Positions 32,128 to 40,733 of a DNA stretch of 64,000 bases are shown one piece after another. Positions within the stretch are counted from its first letter, which is position 1. Every line of letters begins with the position of its first letter. Origin of the DNA: RGIG3102 sp964525015 (GTDB lineage: Bacteria > Bacillota > Clostridia > Oscillospirales > Ruminococcaceae); assembly GCA_964525015.1 (NCBI GenBank), contig CAZGFY010000004.1, forward strand, positions 54,335-118,334. Reading direction: 5' to 3'. The position numbers and the translations under genes are program-made. The notes below the pieces were generated by a model that was given only the letters and a program-made list of their open reading frames with translations, did no database searches and was not told the DNA's origin.

Positions 32128-34479
32128 TTAAATTTTAACTGTGAAATTTGCTACTGCTGTGTCGTTATAAACTGTTGAAACGGTTAGTGTGCCTGTGCCA
32201 TTTTTCTTATCTGATTTAATATAAGTGCCACCCATTCCGCCTTTTAGCGAAATTATTTCAGGGCCAACTAACTTAATATCCCCACTCACCTTTAGGATAA
32301 CCGGCTCGTTAAAATACTCTAAAACATTTTCATTTTGGTCGCAGTATTTAATTCGCACAGTGGCGATATCATAGCTGTTTTCTTCAATTAAATCTGCTTT
32401 ATCAATATTAAGAACTAATTTTTTTGAGAAAATTGGCTCTTTTGTTAGGGTGTTAACTAGTTTTCCATCTTTATATGCATCAAAGCGATAACAGCCAAGT
32501 TCACCGCCCCAGTTTCCAATATGCGAAATATAAAGGCCTATAAAATCATCAAGTTTCATATCGTATTTTTTTGATAAATCTGATATTAAATCTTCAAGTT
32601 CCTTTGGCATATCTTCGTGTCCGTGCTTTGAAATTAAATGCATAACCCTTTTAATTTCATCTGATTTTTCCTTTGAAAACCCTTCTTTTTCAATCAAGGT
32701 ATCCCCAACTAAGTCATCTAATAAAATTGGGCCTTTTGGCATTGATTTAAAGGCAGTATCTTCTTGTTTGTAAACTTTTAGTAGCTTATCATTTTTATAA
32801 AAATTCACATAGTCAGCGTTTGAAAATAGATAGATATCCCCAAGATATCCCCCAGGGTGCTCGCCTATATTCATAGTTGACGAAGTTTGAAGAACTGATT
32901 TTTCTCCTTGTATTGCATAAACCTGTGCAGCGAGCTTTTTATTTCTAAACATATCCATAACGCCGTGATGACAAATATTATCCCCACTGCCAAATTCTTT
33001 ATGAGTATTGTAATCATACATACACCAAGCAAAGCCCCCAGTTATATCTTCTTTTGAGTAATACCCATTCATAACTCGTGCGTGGCGAAGTGCGTGCTCT
33101 AATCGGATTTCTTCATTATCATAAGCTTTAGTTGGGAACATATGCCCGTTATACTCGGTTATCATATACGCCCTGTTAACATCAGGAGTTACCTCTTCTT
33201 TATTAAATGTGCCCCTATTTCGCCCAACGTGGCTAAAATCATTATAGGTGTAAACATCCTGCATAAAATCGCCATGCCTAATATTACGAACGCCACCTAT
33301 CGCCCTTGAAGAATCAAGGCTTTTAGCAAGAAGATTTGTTTTTGTGTATAATTCTAAATTATCAGGGGATTCATTAATCCTTGTGCCCCATATAAATATA
33401 GATGGATGATTTCTATACTGCTTTACCATCTCTTCAACATTTACTAAAACCTGCTCTTGCCACTCCTTATCTCCCATATACTGCCAGCCGGGTATTTCAG
33501 TGAAAACTAAAAGCCCAAGTTCATCGCAGGCATCCAGAAAGTAGTGCGATTGTGGATAATGCGAAGTTCTAACAGCGTTTAAACCAAGCTCTTCTTTTAA
33601 TATCTTAGCATCCAGCACCTGCCCTGATTTTGGCATTGCATACCCAATATAAGGCCAAGCTTGATGCCTATTTACCCCGCGAAGTTTTAGTTTTTCGCCA
33701 TTTAAATAAAAGGCATCTTTAGTAAAACTTACTTCACGAAAACCAAAGGTGGTAACTTTTGTGTCGATAAGCGTTTCGCCTATATATAAATTCGCAGTAA
33801 GGGTGTATAGATTTGGCGACTTTGTATCCCAAAGCTTTACATCACAAACTTTTAATTCGCTTTTTAATTCTTTTACTATTTTCTCTTTTGAAAACTTTTT
33901 AATTTCTTCTTTATTTTTCTCAGCTAGGATATATTCAATAAAAGCATCTGTTTCATTATTTAATTCGGCTGAAATATTAAGAGTTTTTTCATCTTCCAAA
34001 ACATTAGTTGTAAAAACAAAAACATCATTAATATGAGTTTTGTTTTTTATATCTAAATAAACATCGCGATATATTCCGCCATAAGTCATATAATCAATTA
34101 AATGCCCGAATGGGGGAATATTTAAATTTTCGTGACTATCAACTTTTAAATAAATTTCATTTTCGCAGCCAAACTCTAGATATTCGCTTATATCAACGCT
34201 AAAAGCTGTGTAGCCTGATTTATGAGTTAGGATTTCTTTTTTATTTACATATAAAGTTGCTAAATGTCCAACAGCCTCAAAAGTTAAAACTAAGGCTTTA
34301 TCTTCCCAGCTTTTATCAGCAAAAAGATTTAGCGTGTATGAGCATAGCTTTTCATATAGATTTTGAGAAAAATAATTAAAAGGAATTTCCTTCACTGTGT
34401 GTGGAATTCGCACCTCTTCTTTAATATTCGAGCCAAGCTCTTCTTCATAAAGCCAGCCCTCATTTAGATAAACTCTCAT
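32128..34479 (-). CDS. GH2 glycosidase (beta-galactosidase/beta-glucuronidase superfamily)
   Basis: This 783-residue GH2 protein has the N-terminal sugar-binding domain (LTFEAVGHLATLYVNKKEI, GGIYRDVYL), an Ig-like domain, and a TIM barrel opening LRGVNRHQAWP. The acid/base Glu is in WGTRINES and the probable nucleophile in MITEYNGH. The C-terminal part (about 500-783) carries an inserted, highly charged helical stretch (GHEDMPKELEDLISDLSKKY) and a final beta domain like DUF4982-type extensions. The usual acid/base context WxxxNE is changed to WGTRINE. Specificity is unclear. No CTTGTATACAAG operator lies upstream, so it may be outside the uronate regulon. GGAG precedes the start, and there is no signal peptide. 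Confidence 0.78.
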   Translation of the reverse strand: MRVYLNEGWLYEEELGSNIKEEVRIPHTVKEIPFNYFSQNLYEKLCSYTLNLFADKSWEDKALVLTFEAVGHLATLYVNKKEILTHKSGYTAFSVDISEYLEFGCENEIYLKVDSHENLNIPPFGHLIDYMTYGGIYRDVYLDIKNKTHINDVFVFTTNVLEDEKTLNISAELNNETDAFIEYILAEKNKEEIKKFSKEKIVKELKSELKVCDVKLWDTKSPNLYTLTANLYIGETLIDTKVTTFGFREVSFTKDAFYLNGEKLKLRGVNRHQAWPYIGYAMPKSGQVLDAKILKEELGLNAVRTSHYPQSHYFLDACDELGLLVFTEIPGWQYMGDKEWQEQVLVNVEEMVKQYRNHPSIFIWGTRINESPDNLELYTKTNLLAKSLDSSRAIGGVRNIRHGDFMQDVYTYNDFSHVGRNRGTFNKEEVTPDVNRAYMITEYNGHMFPTKAYDNEEIRLEHALRHARVMNGYYSKEDITGGFAWCMYDYNTHKEFGSGDNICHHGVMDMFRNKKLAAQVYAIQGEKSVLQTSSTMNIGEHPGGYLGDIYLFSNADYVNFYKNDKLLKVYKQEDTAFKSMPKGPILLDDLVGDTLIEKEGFSKEKSDEIKRVMHLISKHGHEDMPKELEDLISDLSKKYDMKLDDFIGLYISHIGNWGGELGCYRFDAYKDGKLVNTLTKEPIFSKKLVLNIDKADLIEENSYDIATVRIKYCDQNENVLEYFNEPVILKVSGDIKLVGPEIISLKGGMGGTYIKSDKKNGTGTLTVSTVYNDTAVANFTVKI

Positions 34480-34583
34480 TTTATTCTCCTTTTAAAAGAT
34501 TTAATATTAATTTTATTTTATACTATTTATATAATAAACAAAATAGATAATTCACTCATTTATATATTAACGATGTTTTATTT

Positions 34584-34653
34584 GCCTGCATAATGGATTA
34601 CACGCAGTTTGGCAAACCAAACACTGAAAACTACAATAATGAAAAGATTATTT
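34584..34653 (-). repeat. Dispersed multi-hairpin repeat, copy 2
   Basis: Minus-strand copy of the 4462-4526 repeat, with the GTTTGG-TTTG-CCAAAC hairpin intact. The 5' end has a small insertion (ATAATCTTTTCATTATTGTAG) that breaks the first stem, and the third stem is partly degenerate. It lies 20 nt after the stop of the GNAT gene and could act as its 3' end. Confidence 0.75.
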
Positions 34654-34673
34654 ATAAATTCTAATTTTTATTT

Positions 34674-35201
34674 TCACATCTCATCAAGTGAAAGCCAATA
34701 TCTATTAATTAAGATTTCAGTATCGCCTTTAAAGGTGCTTAATTGATTTTCCATTTTTGCATTTAAATTTTGGATGGTTTTATTAGCTGGTATATTATCA
34801 TTATCACAGCAAATTAAAATTTCTTTTAAATCAAGGGAAAGCATATAATCTTTAGCCATTTTAATCATTTTTTCAGCTAGTTTTTGCCCCCTGTATTCCT
34901 TTTTAATTGAAAATGAAAGTTGCCCGTGAAAGTTTAGTATTTGTCCACTTAAAAAATGGCGAACGCTAACAGAGCCTATGATTTCACTTGTATCTTCATT
35001 TATTAAAAATAAAAGAGTTATCGGAACGAGTAGCCTTGGTGGGTCGGTTTTCATAGTGTTTAAATATTCTAAATATTCGCTAAAAGTTTTGCTTTTTATA
35101 TCTATTAAAGCTGGAATTTTCTCTTCATTTAAAAAAGAGTTAAAAAAAACTAAAAATTCAGTTTCATCATTTTGAGAAAGCTGTTTTAAAATTAAATTCA
35201 T
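34674..35201 (-). CDS. GNAT-family N-acetyltransferase (1)
   Basis: This 175-residue GNAT protein has the acetyl-CoA-binding motif A region FSIKKEYRGQKLAEKMIKMA (R-G-x-x-L/A-type loop) preceded by strand IIGSVSVRHFLSGQILNFHGQL. The C-terminus (PANKTIQNLNAKMEN) resembles motif B. This resembles ribosomal-protein or small-molecule acetyltransferases, and the acceptor is unknown. It stands alone, between a divergent M20 peptidase gene and repeat copy 2. Confidence 0.75.
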   Translation of the reverse strand: MNLILKQLSQNDETEFLVFFNSFLNEEKIPALIDIKSKTFSEYLEYLNTMKTDPPRLLVPITLLFLINEDTSEIIGSVSVRHFLSGQILNFHGQLSFSIKKEYRGQKLAEKMIKMAKDYMLSLDLKEILICCDNDNIPANKTIQNLNAKMENQLSTFKGDTEILINRYWLSLDEM

Positions 35202-35379
35202 TATATTATTCCCTTTTATTTTACTTATTTTAAATTATCATACCATAAATAAAAGCTTATTTCTAGATAGTTTATTTGTTTTGGCTTTTTTAGTAAATAT
35301 TAGTATACATAAACTAAAGTTTGTGATAGAATAATTTCATATAAATAAATTATCAGTTTTGAAAGGAATATTAATAGTT

Positions 35380-36522
35380 ATGGATTTTACTTTATCCCCA
35401 AAAGCCACTGAATTTTTGCAGAATGTTAAAGATAAGCACCTTGATTTATTAAGAGAGCTTGCGCAAATTCCAGCACCTTCTCATTTTGAAGATAAGAGGG
35501 TTGAATTTATTAAAAACTACTTTTTAAATTTAGGAAAAGAAGTTATCATTGATGATGCAAAAAATGTTATTTTAGAGTTTAATGCAGAAAACTCAAAGGA
35601 AATAAGCATAATTGCAGCACACACAGATGTTGTGTTTCCTGATTTAGATATTCTTTTATTAACAGAAGATGATGAAAAAATCTACTGCCCAGGGGTTTGC
35701 GATGATACAGCAAATGTTGTGGCGCTAATGCTTATGGCAGAATATATTATTAAAAATAATATTACTGCAAAAAAAGGCTTTGTTATAGTTTTTGATTCCT
35801 GTGAAGAAGGGCTTGGCAATTTAAAGGGCGCAAAGGCTTTATATGAAAGATATAAAGGCAGGGTAAAAGATTTTGTATCCTTAGATGGTGGATTTGGAAA
35901 TGTTTGCATTGGTGCTGTTGGCTCTCATAGATATAAAGTTGAAGTAAAAACTAAAGGTGGGCATAGCTATGGGAATTTCGGAGAAGAAAATGCAATTAAA
36001 GTTCTATCTCATTTAATTAGTGATTTATATACAATAGCTGTTCCAAATGAAGGAAAAACAACATATAATGTTGGATTAATTGAAGGTGGTACTAGTGTTA
36101 ATACAATTGCTCAAAATGCAAGTATGCTTTATGAATACAGAAGTGATAATGTTAAAGGGCTTGAATTTATGAAAGAAAAATTTGAATTTTTTATCAATAA
36201 ACATAAAAACAAGGGATATGATATTTCATACAATGTTGTGGGAGATAGACCTTGTAGCCAGCAAGTTGATGAAAATATCCAACTTGAAATGGCAAAAAAA
36301 GTTGCAGTTATTGGCGAAAAATTTACTAATAGAATTTATTCAAATGGCTCTGCGAGCACCGATTGCAATGTCTTTTTAGCAAATGGTGTTAATGCAATTT
36401 GCTTTGGCGTTTATGAAGGGCACGGCGCTCACACAAGAGCAGAATGGGTGCAAAAGGCATCTCTTCCTATTGGCCTTGAAATGCTAGCTGTTTATATAAA
36501 AGATTATTTTAATGAATTTTAA
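35380..36522 (+). CDS. M20-family metallopeptidase (tripeptidase/deacylase-like)
   Basis: This 380-residue M20 zinc peptidase has metal-ligand blocks AAHTDVVFPD (His, then the activating Asp), GVCDDTANV (bridging Asp), DSCEEGLGN (catalytic Glu and ligand Glu) and, at the C-terminus, EGHGAHTRAEW (His). A dimerisation domain lies between, containing TKGGHSYGNFGEENAI. The family cleaves small peptides or acyl-amino acids in the cytoplasm. The start is ATG 35380 after GAAAGGAA; a TTG at 35359 precedes that site. The threonine aldolase gene follows after 24 nt, so they form a likely two-gene operon in amino acid use. Confidence 0.8.
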   Translation: MDFTLSPKATEFLQNVKDKHLDLLRELAQIPAPSHFEDKRVEFIKNYFLNLGKEVIIDDAKNVILEFNAENSKEISIIAAHTDVVFPDLDILLLTEDDEKIYCPGVCDDTANVVALMLMAEYIIKNNITAKKGFVIVFDSCEEGLGNLKGAKALYERYKGRVKDFVSLDGGFGNVCIGAVGSHRYKVEVKTKGGHSYGNFGEENAIKVLSHLISDLYTIAVPNEGKTTYNVGLIEGGTSVNTIAQNASMLYEYRSDNVKGLEFMKEKFEFFINKHKNKGYDISYNVVGDRPCSQQVDENIQLEMAKKVAVIGEKFTNRIYSNGSASTDCNVFLANGVNAICFGVYEGHGAHTRAEWVQKASLPIGLEMLAVYIKDYFNEF

Positions 36523-36546
36523 TTTTGAAAGGACTTACCATTTACC

Positions 36547-37584
36547 ATGATACTACTACAATGCGATTATGCCGAGGGCGCACACGAAAAAATAATAGAA
36601 AACCTAGTTAAAACAAATATGGAGCAAACTCCAGGATATTCAAATGATATTTATTCACAAAAAGCAAAAGAAGCAATTAAAAAGTTTTTTAGTTGCCCTG
36701 ATGCCGATGTTCATTTATTGGTTGGTGGAACACAAACTAATAAAACTGTTATTTCTAGTATATTAAAAAAATACCAAGGGGTTATATCAGCTGATACAGG
36801 CCATATTTCAACCCATGAAACAGGAACAATCGAGGCTTCTGGACATAAAGTTTTAACTATTCCACATACTGATGGTAAAATTTTTGCAAAAGAAGTTAGA
36901 GAGCTTTTAGCTCTTCATTTTGAATCAGATGGAGCAGAGCACGAAGTTCAGCCGGGCATGGTTTACATATCAAATCCAACTGAAAACGGCACTTTATACA
37001 CTAAAAAAGAACTAGTGGATTTAAAAGAGGTTTGTATTGAATATGATATTCCTTTATATCTTGATGGTGCTAGAATGGGCTATGGCCTTGTTTCTCCAGA
37101 TAATGATATTCAACCAGAAGATTATTCAAAATACTGCGATATATACTACATAGGCGCAACAAAAGTTGGTGCTTTATTTGGTGAGGCAGTTGTTATAACA
37201 AATGATATATATAAAAGAGACTTTAGATATCATATAAAACAAAATGGAGGGCTTTTTGCAAAAGGCAGATTGCTTGGAATTCAGTTCCTAACTCTTTTTG
37301 AGGACGGATTATACACTAAAATCTCTGAAAATGCTGTAAATCTTGCATATCTATTAAAAGAAGAATTCCAAAAAGCAGGGATAGAATTATTATTTAATTC
37401 ACCAACTAATCAGCAGTTTTTCATTCTAAAAAATGATTTATTAAAAAAATTAGAGGAAAATTATAGCTTTCAATTTTGGAATAAGGTTGATGAAAATCAT
37501 TCAGCTGTTAGAATTTGCACAAGCTGGGCAACTAAGGAAGAAGATATCAGAAAATTAATATCTGATTTAAATTCGCTTATTTAA
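36547..37584 (+). CDS. ltaE: Low-specificity L-threonine aldolase (PLP enzyme)
   Basis: This 345-residue fold-type I PLP enzyme of the beta-eliminating lyase group starts directly with the substrate-binding region LLQCDYAEGAHEKI. It has VGGTQTNKTV, SADTGHISTHETGTIE, the cofactor Asp in LYLDGARMGYGL and the Schiff-base Lys in YIGATKVGALFGEAV. These are the standard landmarks of LtaE, which splits threonine or allo-threonine to glycine and acetaldehyde. GAAAGGA is upstream. It is probably co-transcribed with the M20 peptidase. Related proteins can act on other beta-hydroxy amino acids. Confidence 0.85.
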   Translation: MILLQCDYAEGAHEKIIENLVKTNMEQTPGYSNDIYSQKAKEAIKKFFSCPDADVHLLVGGTQTNKTVISSILKKYQGVISADTGHISTHETGTIEASGHKVLTIPHTDGKIFAKEVRELLALHFESDGAEHEVQPGMVYISNPTENGTLYTKKELVDLKEVCIEYDIPLYLDGARMGYGLVSPDNDIQPEDYSKYCDIYYIGATKVGALFGEAVVITNDIYKRDFRYHIKQNGGLFAKGRLLGIQFLTLFEDGLYTKISENAVNLAYLLKEEFQKAGIELLFNSPTNQQFFILKNDLLKKLEENYSFQFWNKVDENHSAVRICTSWATKEEDIRKLISDLNSLI

Positions 37585-37654
37585 TATCTATAAAAAGGCA
37601 AAATAGTTACAATTTACTATAAGTGTTTTTGTCTTTTTTTGGTGTATTTTGTTA

Positions 37655-37683
37655 TTGATTTTATCTACATTTTCATATATAAT
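37655..37683 (+). promoter_or_regulatory. Promoter of the lipoprotein gene at 37728
   Basis: TTGATT (37655-37660), 17-bp spacer, TATAAT (37678-37683), then ATAGGAG before ATG 37728. Confidence 0.65.
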
Positions 37684-37727
37684 ATATAAGTTCGGAAAAT
37701 GAAATATAAAATAATAGGAGAAATAAA

Positions 37728-38387
37728 ATGAAAACAAAAATTTACAGCTTAATTTTAGCAGTTGTATGTATGTTCACTCTAACTGCTTGTTCTGGCGGAA
37801 TCGATATGGTTGAATATGTAACTCTAGAATTAGAATCAACATTCCACAACGATCATTCACAAGATTTAGTTGATATGTATACAGATGGAACAACAGTTAC
37901 AGATTTAGAAGAATACTACGACCTAACTGTTGCATTTGAAGCAGAAAGCTTTATTTACTACTACTGCTACTCAGATCCAACATACCTTTCACAAGAAACA
38001 TATGATAGAGCAGTAGATTTATTCGCTCAAATGTTTAATAAAGTAACTTTTGAAGTGCTAGAATCTAATGAAATCGATGGCGATTATCATATCACTGTTA
38101 AAGCAAATATAGTTGATACAATTTCAAAAGGTATTACAGAGCAAGAACTTATGACTATCGTAGATTATATCTACCCAAGTGATGATACTGTAGTAACTCC
38201 AGAAACTGAAGATGAATTTATGAATTTAATTCTAGATGAAATCGAAAACTATCTACCACAAACTTCAACTAGCGAATCAAAAACTGTAACAATAATTGTT
38301 GAAGTTGATTCAGAAGGTGGAATGGCTATGGATTTAGAAACTCTAGATAATTTACAAGTGGAACTAATCCCTTGGTATGCAGAGTAA
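37728..38387 (+). CDS. Lipoprotein of unknown function
   Basis: This 219-residue protein begins MKTKIYSLILAVVCMFTLTA followed by CSGG, a type II signal peptide with lipobox LTAC, so it should be membrane-anchored outside the cell. The mature part is strongly acidic and rich in Thr, Tyr and Glu. It has a predicted helical first half and a C-terminal beta stretch (SKTVTIIVEVDSEGGMAM). I do not recognise a family, though the general look is that of secreted helical lipoproteins common in Clostridia. It has its own promoter and terminator. Codon choice with many CTA, AAC and TAC codons suggests good expression. Confidence 0.65.
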   Translation: MKTKIYSLILAVVCMFTLTACSGGIDMVEYVTLELESTFHNDHSQDLVDMYTDGTTVTDLEEYYDLTVAFEAESFIYYYCYSDPTYLSQETYDRAVDLFAQMFNKVTFEVLESNEIDGDYHITVKANIVDTISKGITEQELMTIVDYIYPSDDTVVTPETEDEFMNLILDEIENYLPQTSTSESKTVTIIVEVDSEGGMAMDLETLDNLQVELIPWYAE

Positions 38388-38402
38388 TATTTAGCTAAAT
38401 TT

Positions 38403-38436
38403 AAAAGAGAGAAGATATTTTCTTCTCTCTTTTTTT
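38403..38436. terminator. Bidirectional terminator between convergent genes
   Basis: AAAAGAGAGAAGA (38403-38415) and TCTTCTCTCTTTT (38421-38433) pair perfectly around TATTT and are followed by more T. Confidence 0.85.
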
Positions 38437-38444
38437 GTGGAATT

Positions 38445-40712
38445 TTATTCCTCTATTTCATTAAAAACAAACTCATTTATAGCTTTTAAAACTCCGTTTT
38501 CGCAGTTTGATTTTGCAGTGTAGCTTGCAATATCTTTAGCTGGCTGGCTTGCGTCTTTCATAGCAAATGAGTATTTTGCGTTTTCTAGCATTGGGATATC
38601 ATTATCAAAATCGCCAAAAGCCATTGTCTGGTTTTTAGATATTCCAAGCTTTGCTTGAAGAGATTTTAAAGCCTTGCCTTTATCAGCGCCATTTGGCATA
38701 ACATCTGTCCAAACTTTTGCTGAAATATGAATACTAAATTCGTCTTCAAATCTATTTTTAAGAGGATTGTACACTTTATGTCTAATATTTTCTGAATTAA
38801 ATACTGAAATTTTAAATATTTCATCATCAATATCTAAAACATTATCAACTAAAATAGTTTTTGTGTACATATTTTTCATTTTCTCATTAAAATCGTCATC
38901 AAGCGTTGTTTGATAATATGTTCCACCAACGGCGCAAATCATTAATGAGTAAATATCTTGTGAATGTAAAAACTCAACGATTTTTTTATAATCGTCATTT
39001 GAGAATTCGCTAGAAGAAATTATATCCTCACCATATCTTACAAATGCACCATTATCGCAAATAAAGTATAAATCATTGCCTTTTTCATTAAATAAATGGC
39101 GTAGTCCAAGATAGGTTCTGCCGGAAGCTACTGCAAATGTAATTTTTCGTTCTTGTAGTTTTTCTAGCGTATTATAAAATTCTACTGGAACTTGATTTTC
39201 TTTATTTAGGAGTGTTCCATCTAAATCAGAAACTATTAATTTTATGCTATCATCTTCGTTTTTTCTTTTTCTTTTAAAATCATCAATAAAAGATTTAATA
39301 AATAAAGTTGCCTCTTTCACTTGGTTTTTATATATCATTAAATAAATCACAACTCCTATCATACAAACTGTAAGTTTTAAAATAAAATTATAGCTATAAT
39401 AAGTTGTTAGTGCAGTGATTACTAAAAGTAAACTTAGTGAAATGGTTGTTCGAGTATAGCTTTTTATACTTCTATAATATCTTTGCGCAATAAATGTTCT
39501 AAATAAAAACATTATTATATTGCTCCCAGCTAGCGCCATTGCAACGCCATAAAGCCCAAAACTATCGGCTAAAATTAAACATAATCCAATATTAAACACA
39601 ACTGATAATCCGATACCAATCGTATCAAAAATAGGCTTTTTGGCTATTGCTATTCCATAAACAGTTGTTTCGCTGATTATTAAAAATACAGGAACTAAAA
39701 CCATTATTGGAAAAATCGACATACCAACTCGGTAGCTAGGGCTTAAAAATAAGAATATAACATCCTCAAAGGCGATTAAAAAGCAAAAGAATATTAAAAT
39801 AAGTAAGGTTAAATAATCGTGAACCTGCTTGATTTTTTCCTGCTCCGTTTTATAATTTGCATAAATATAAGCCGACCAAAAGGTTGCAAATCCAGCTTGA
39901 ATAATAGCGATAACATTACTTAAAAGGCTAACCATACTAAAAACGCCAGTTAAATCACTCCCTAGAGTACCATCTATATACACCTTTGAATACAAACTAT
40001 TCAGCCATAGCATAACAGCTGTTGGAGCAATTGCAATTCCATATGGAATTATCTGCTTATTTGCTTTTGAAAATACTATCTCCTTTTTGAAATTCAAATT
40101 TCCCCTTACTGAAAAAAGAAAAAATAAGCTAAACGCTGTACTTCCTAAAACAGCCCAAAGAACTAAATTTGAAAATTCTGCTGAAAATATAGCGCCAAAT
40201 AAAAAGAATACCTTAGAGAAAAACTGCATTAACACACTTTGTAAGGTGTATAGCCTAATACTTCCTTGCATTCTATAAAGTATATTAATATACCTTGCTA
40301 TCATATTCATAAAAGCGTTAAAAAATAATAATATTACATAAACACTTCCAAGATTAAAGCTAAAAAATATATCAATAATCATTTCTGGAAAAAATAAATA
40401 TGAGGCAGTGCCAGTTATAATTAATGAAACACTAGATAAGCCAAGGCAGGCTGAAAATAAAGAAAATCTATCTAGTGGCTCTGCTGGCTCATTAAAAAAT
40501 CGAATAAAAGAATTATCAAGCCCTAGCATACATATATTCATTATTAAAGTAGAGGTTGAAATAAAAATATCAAGCTGACCCCAAACTGCCGTATCAATAA
40601 ACCATGCAACTAAAAGGATGGAAATACCATATATAAAAAAGTTTATATATGTGGCGATAGAATATTTAAATATTGAGGATAAAAATCCCTTAGTTGATGA
40701 ATTATCAGCCAT
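38445..40712 (-). CDS. Polysaccharide flippase (Wzx/MOP type) fused to a Cof-type HAD phosphatase
   Basis: This 755-residue single ORF has two parts. Residues 1-465 have about twelve to fourteen hydrophobic helices with the look of the MOP/Wzx oligosaccharide flippases (start KGFLSSIFKYSIATYINFFI; LYRMQGSIRLYTLQS). After a short basic linker (KRKRKN, about 480-485), residues 490-755 form a HAD-IIB (Cof/YidA) phosphatase: motif I DLDGT with Asp496 and Asp498, motif II Ser in FAVASGRTY, motif IV GDFDNDIPML. No start codon with a ribosome binding site is evident at the junction, so a fusion is the straightforward reading. An A-rich run there leaves a small chance of a hidden frameshift. Last gene of a three-gene operon. 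Confidence 0.8.
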   Translation of the reverse strand: MADNSSTKGFLSSIFKYSIATYINFFIYGISILLVAWFIDTAVWGQLDIFISTSTLIMNICMLGLDNSFIRFFNEPAEPLDRFSLFSACLGLSSVSLIITGTASYLFFPEMIIDIFFSFNLGSVYVILLFFNAFMNMIARYINILYRMQGSIRLYTLQSVLMQFFSKVFFLFGAIFSAEFSNLVLWAVLGSTAFSLFFLFSVRGNLNFKKEIVFSKANKQIIPYGIAIAPTAVMLWLNSLYSKVYIDGTLGSDLTGVFSMVSLLSNVIAIIQAGFATFWSAYIYANYKTEQEKIKQVHDYLTLLILIFFCFLIAFEDVIFLFLSPSYRVGMSIFPIMVLVPVFLIISETTVYGIAIAKKPIFDTIGIGLSVVFNIGLCLILADSFGLYGVAMALAGSNIIMFLFRTFIAQRYYRSIKSYTRTTISLSLLLVITALTTYYSYNFILKLTVCMIGVVIYLMIYKNQVKEATLFIKSFIDDFKRKRKNEDDSIKLIVSDLDGTLLNKENQVPVEFYNTLEKLQERKITFAVASGRTYLGLRHLFNEKGNDLYFICDNGAFVRYGEDIISSSEFSNDDYKKIVEFLHSQDIYSLMICAVGGTYYQTTLDDDFNEKMKNMYTKTILVDNVLDIDDEIFKISVFNSENIRHKVYNPLKNRFEDEFSIHISAKVWTDVMPNGADKGKALKSLQAKLGISKNQTMAFGDFDNDIPMLENAKYSFAMKDASQPAKDIASYTAKSNCENGVLKAINEFVFNEIEE

Positions 40713-40733
40713 ATTCTCTCCTTTTCTGAGCTT

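Noticed and set aside
34674..35201. The GNAT at 34674 as the missing LegH acetyltransferase
   Set aside because: It is 8 kb away on the other strand, outside any glycan operon, and its sequence suggests a general GNAT; there is no positive evidence.
35302..35311. AGTATACATA upstream of the M20 peptidase as a further GntR operator
   Set aside because: It has the TATAC core but lacks the TTG half-site and the CAAG half-site, and the downstream genes are not linked to uronates.
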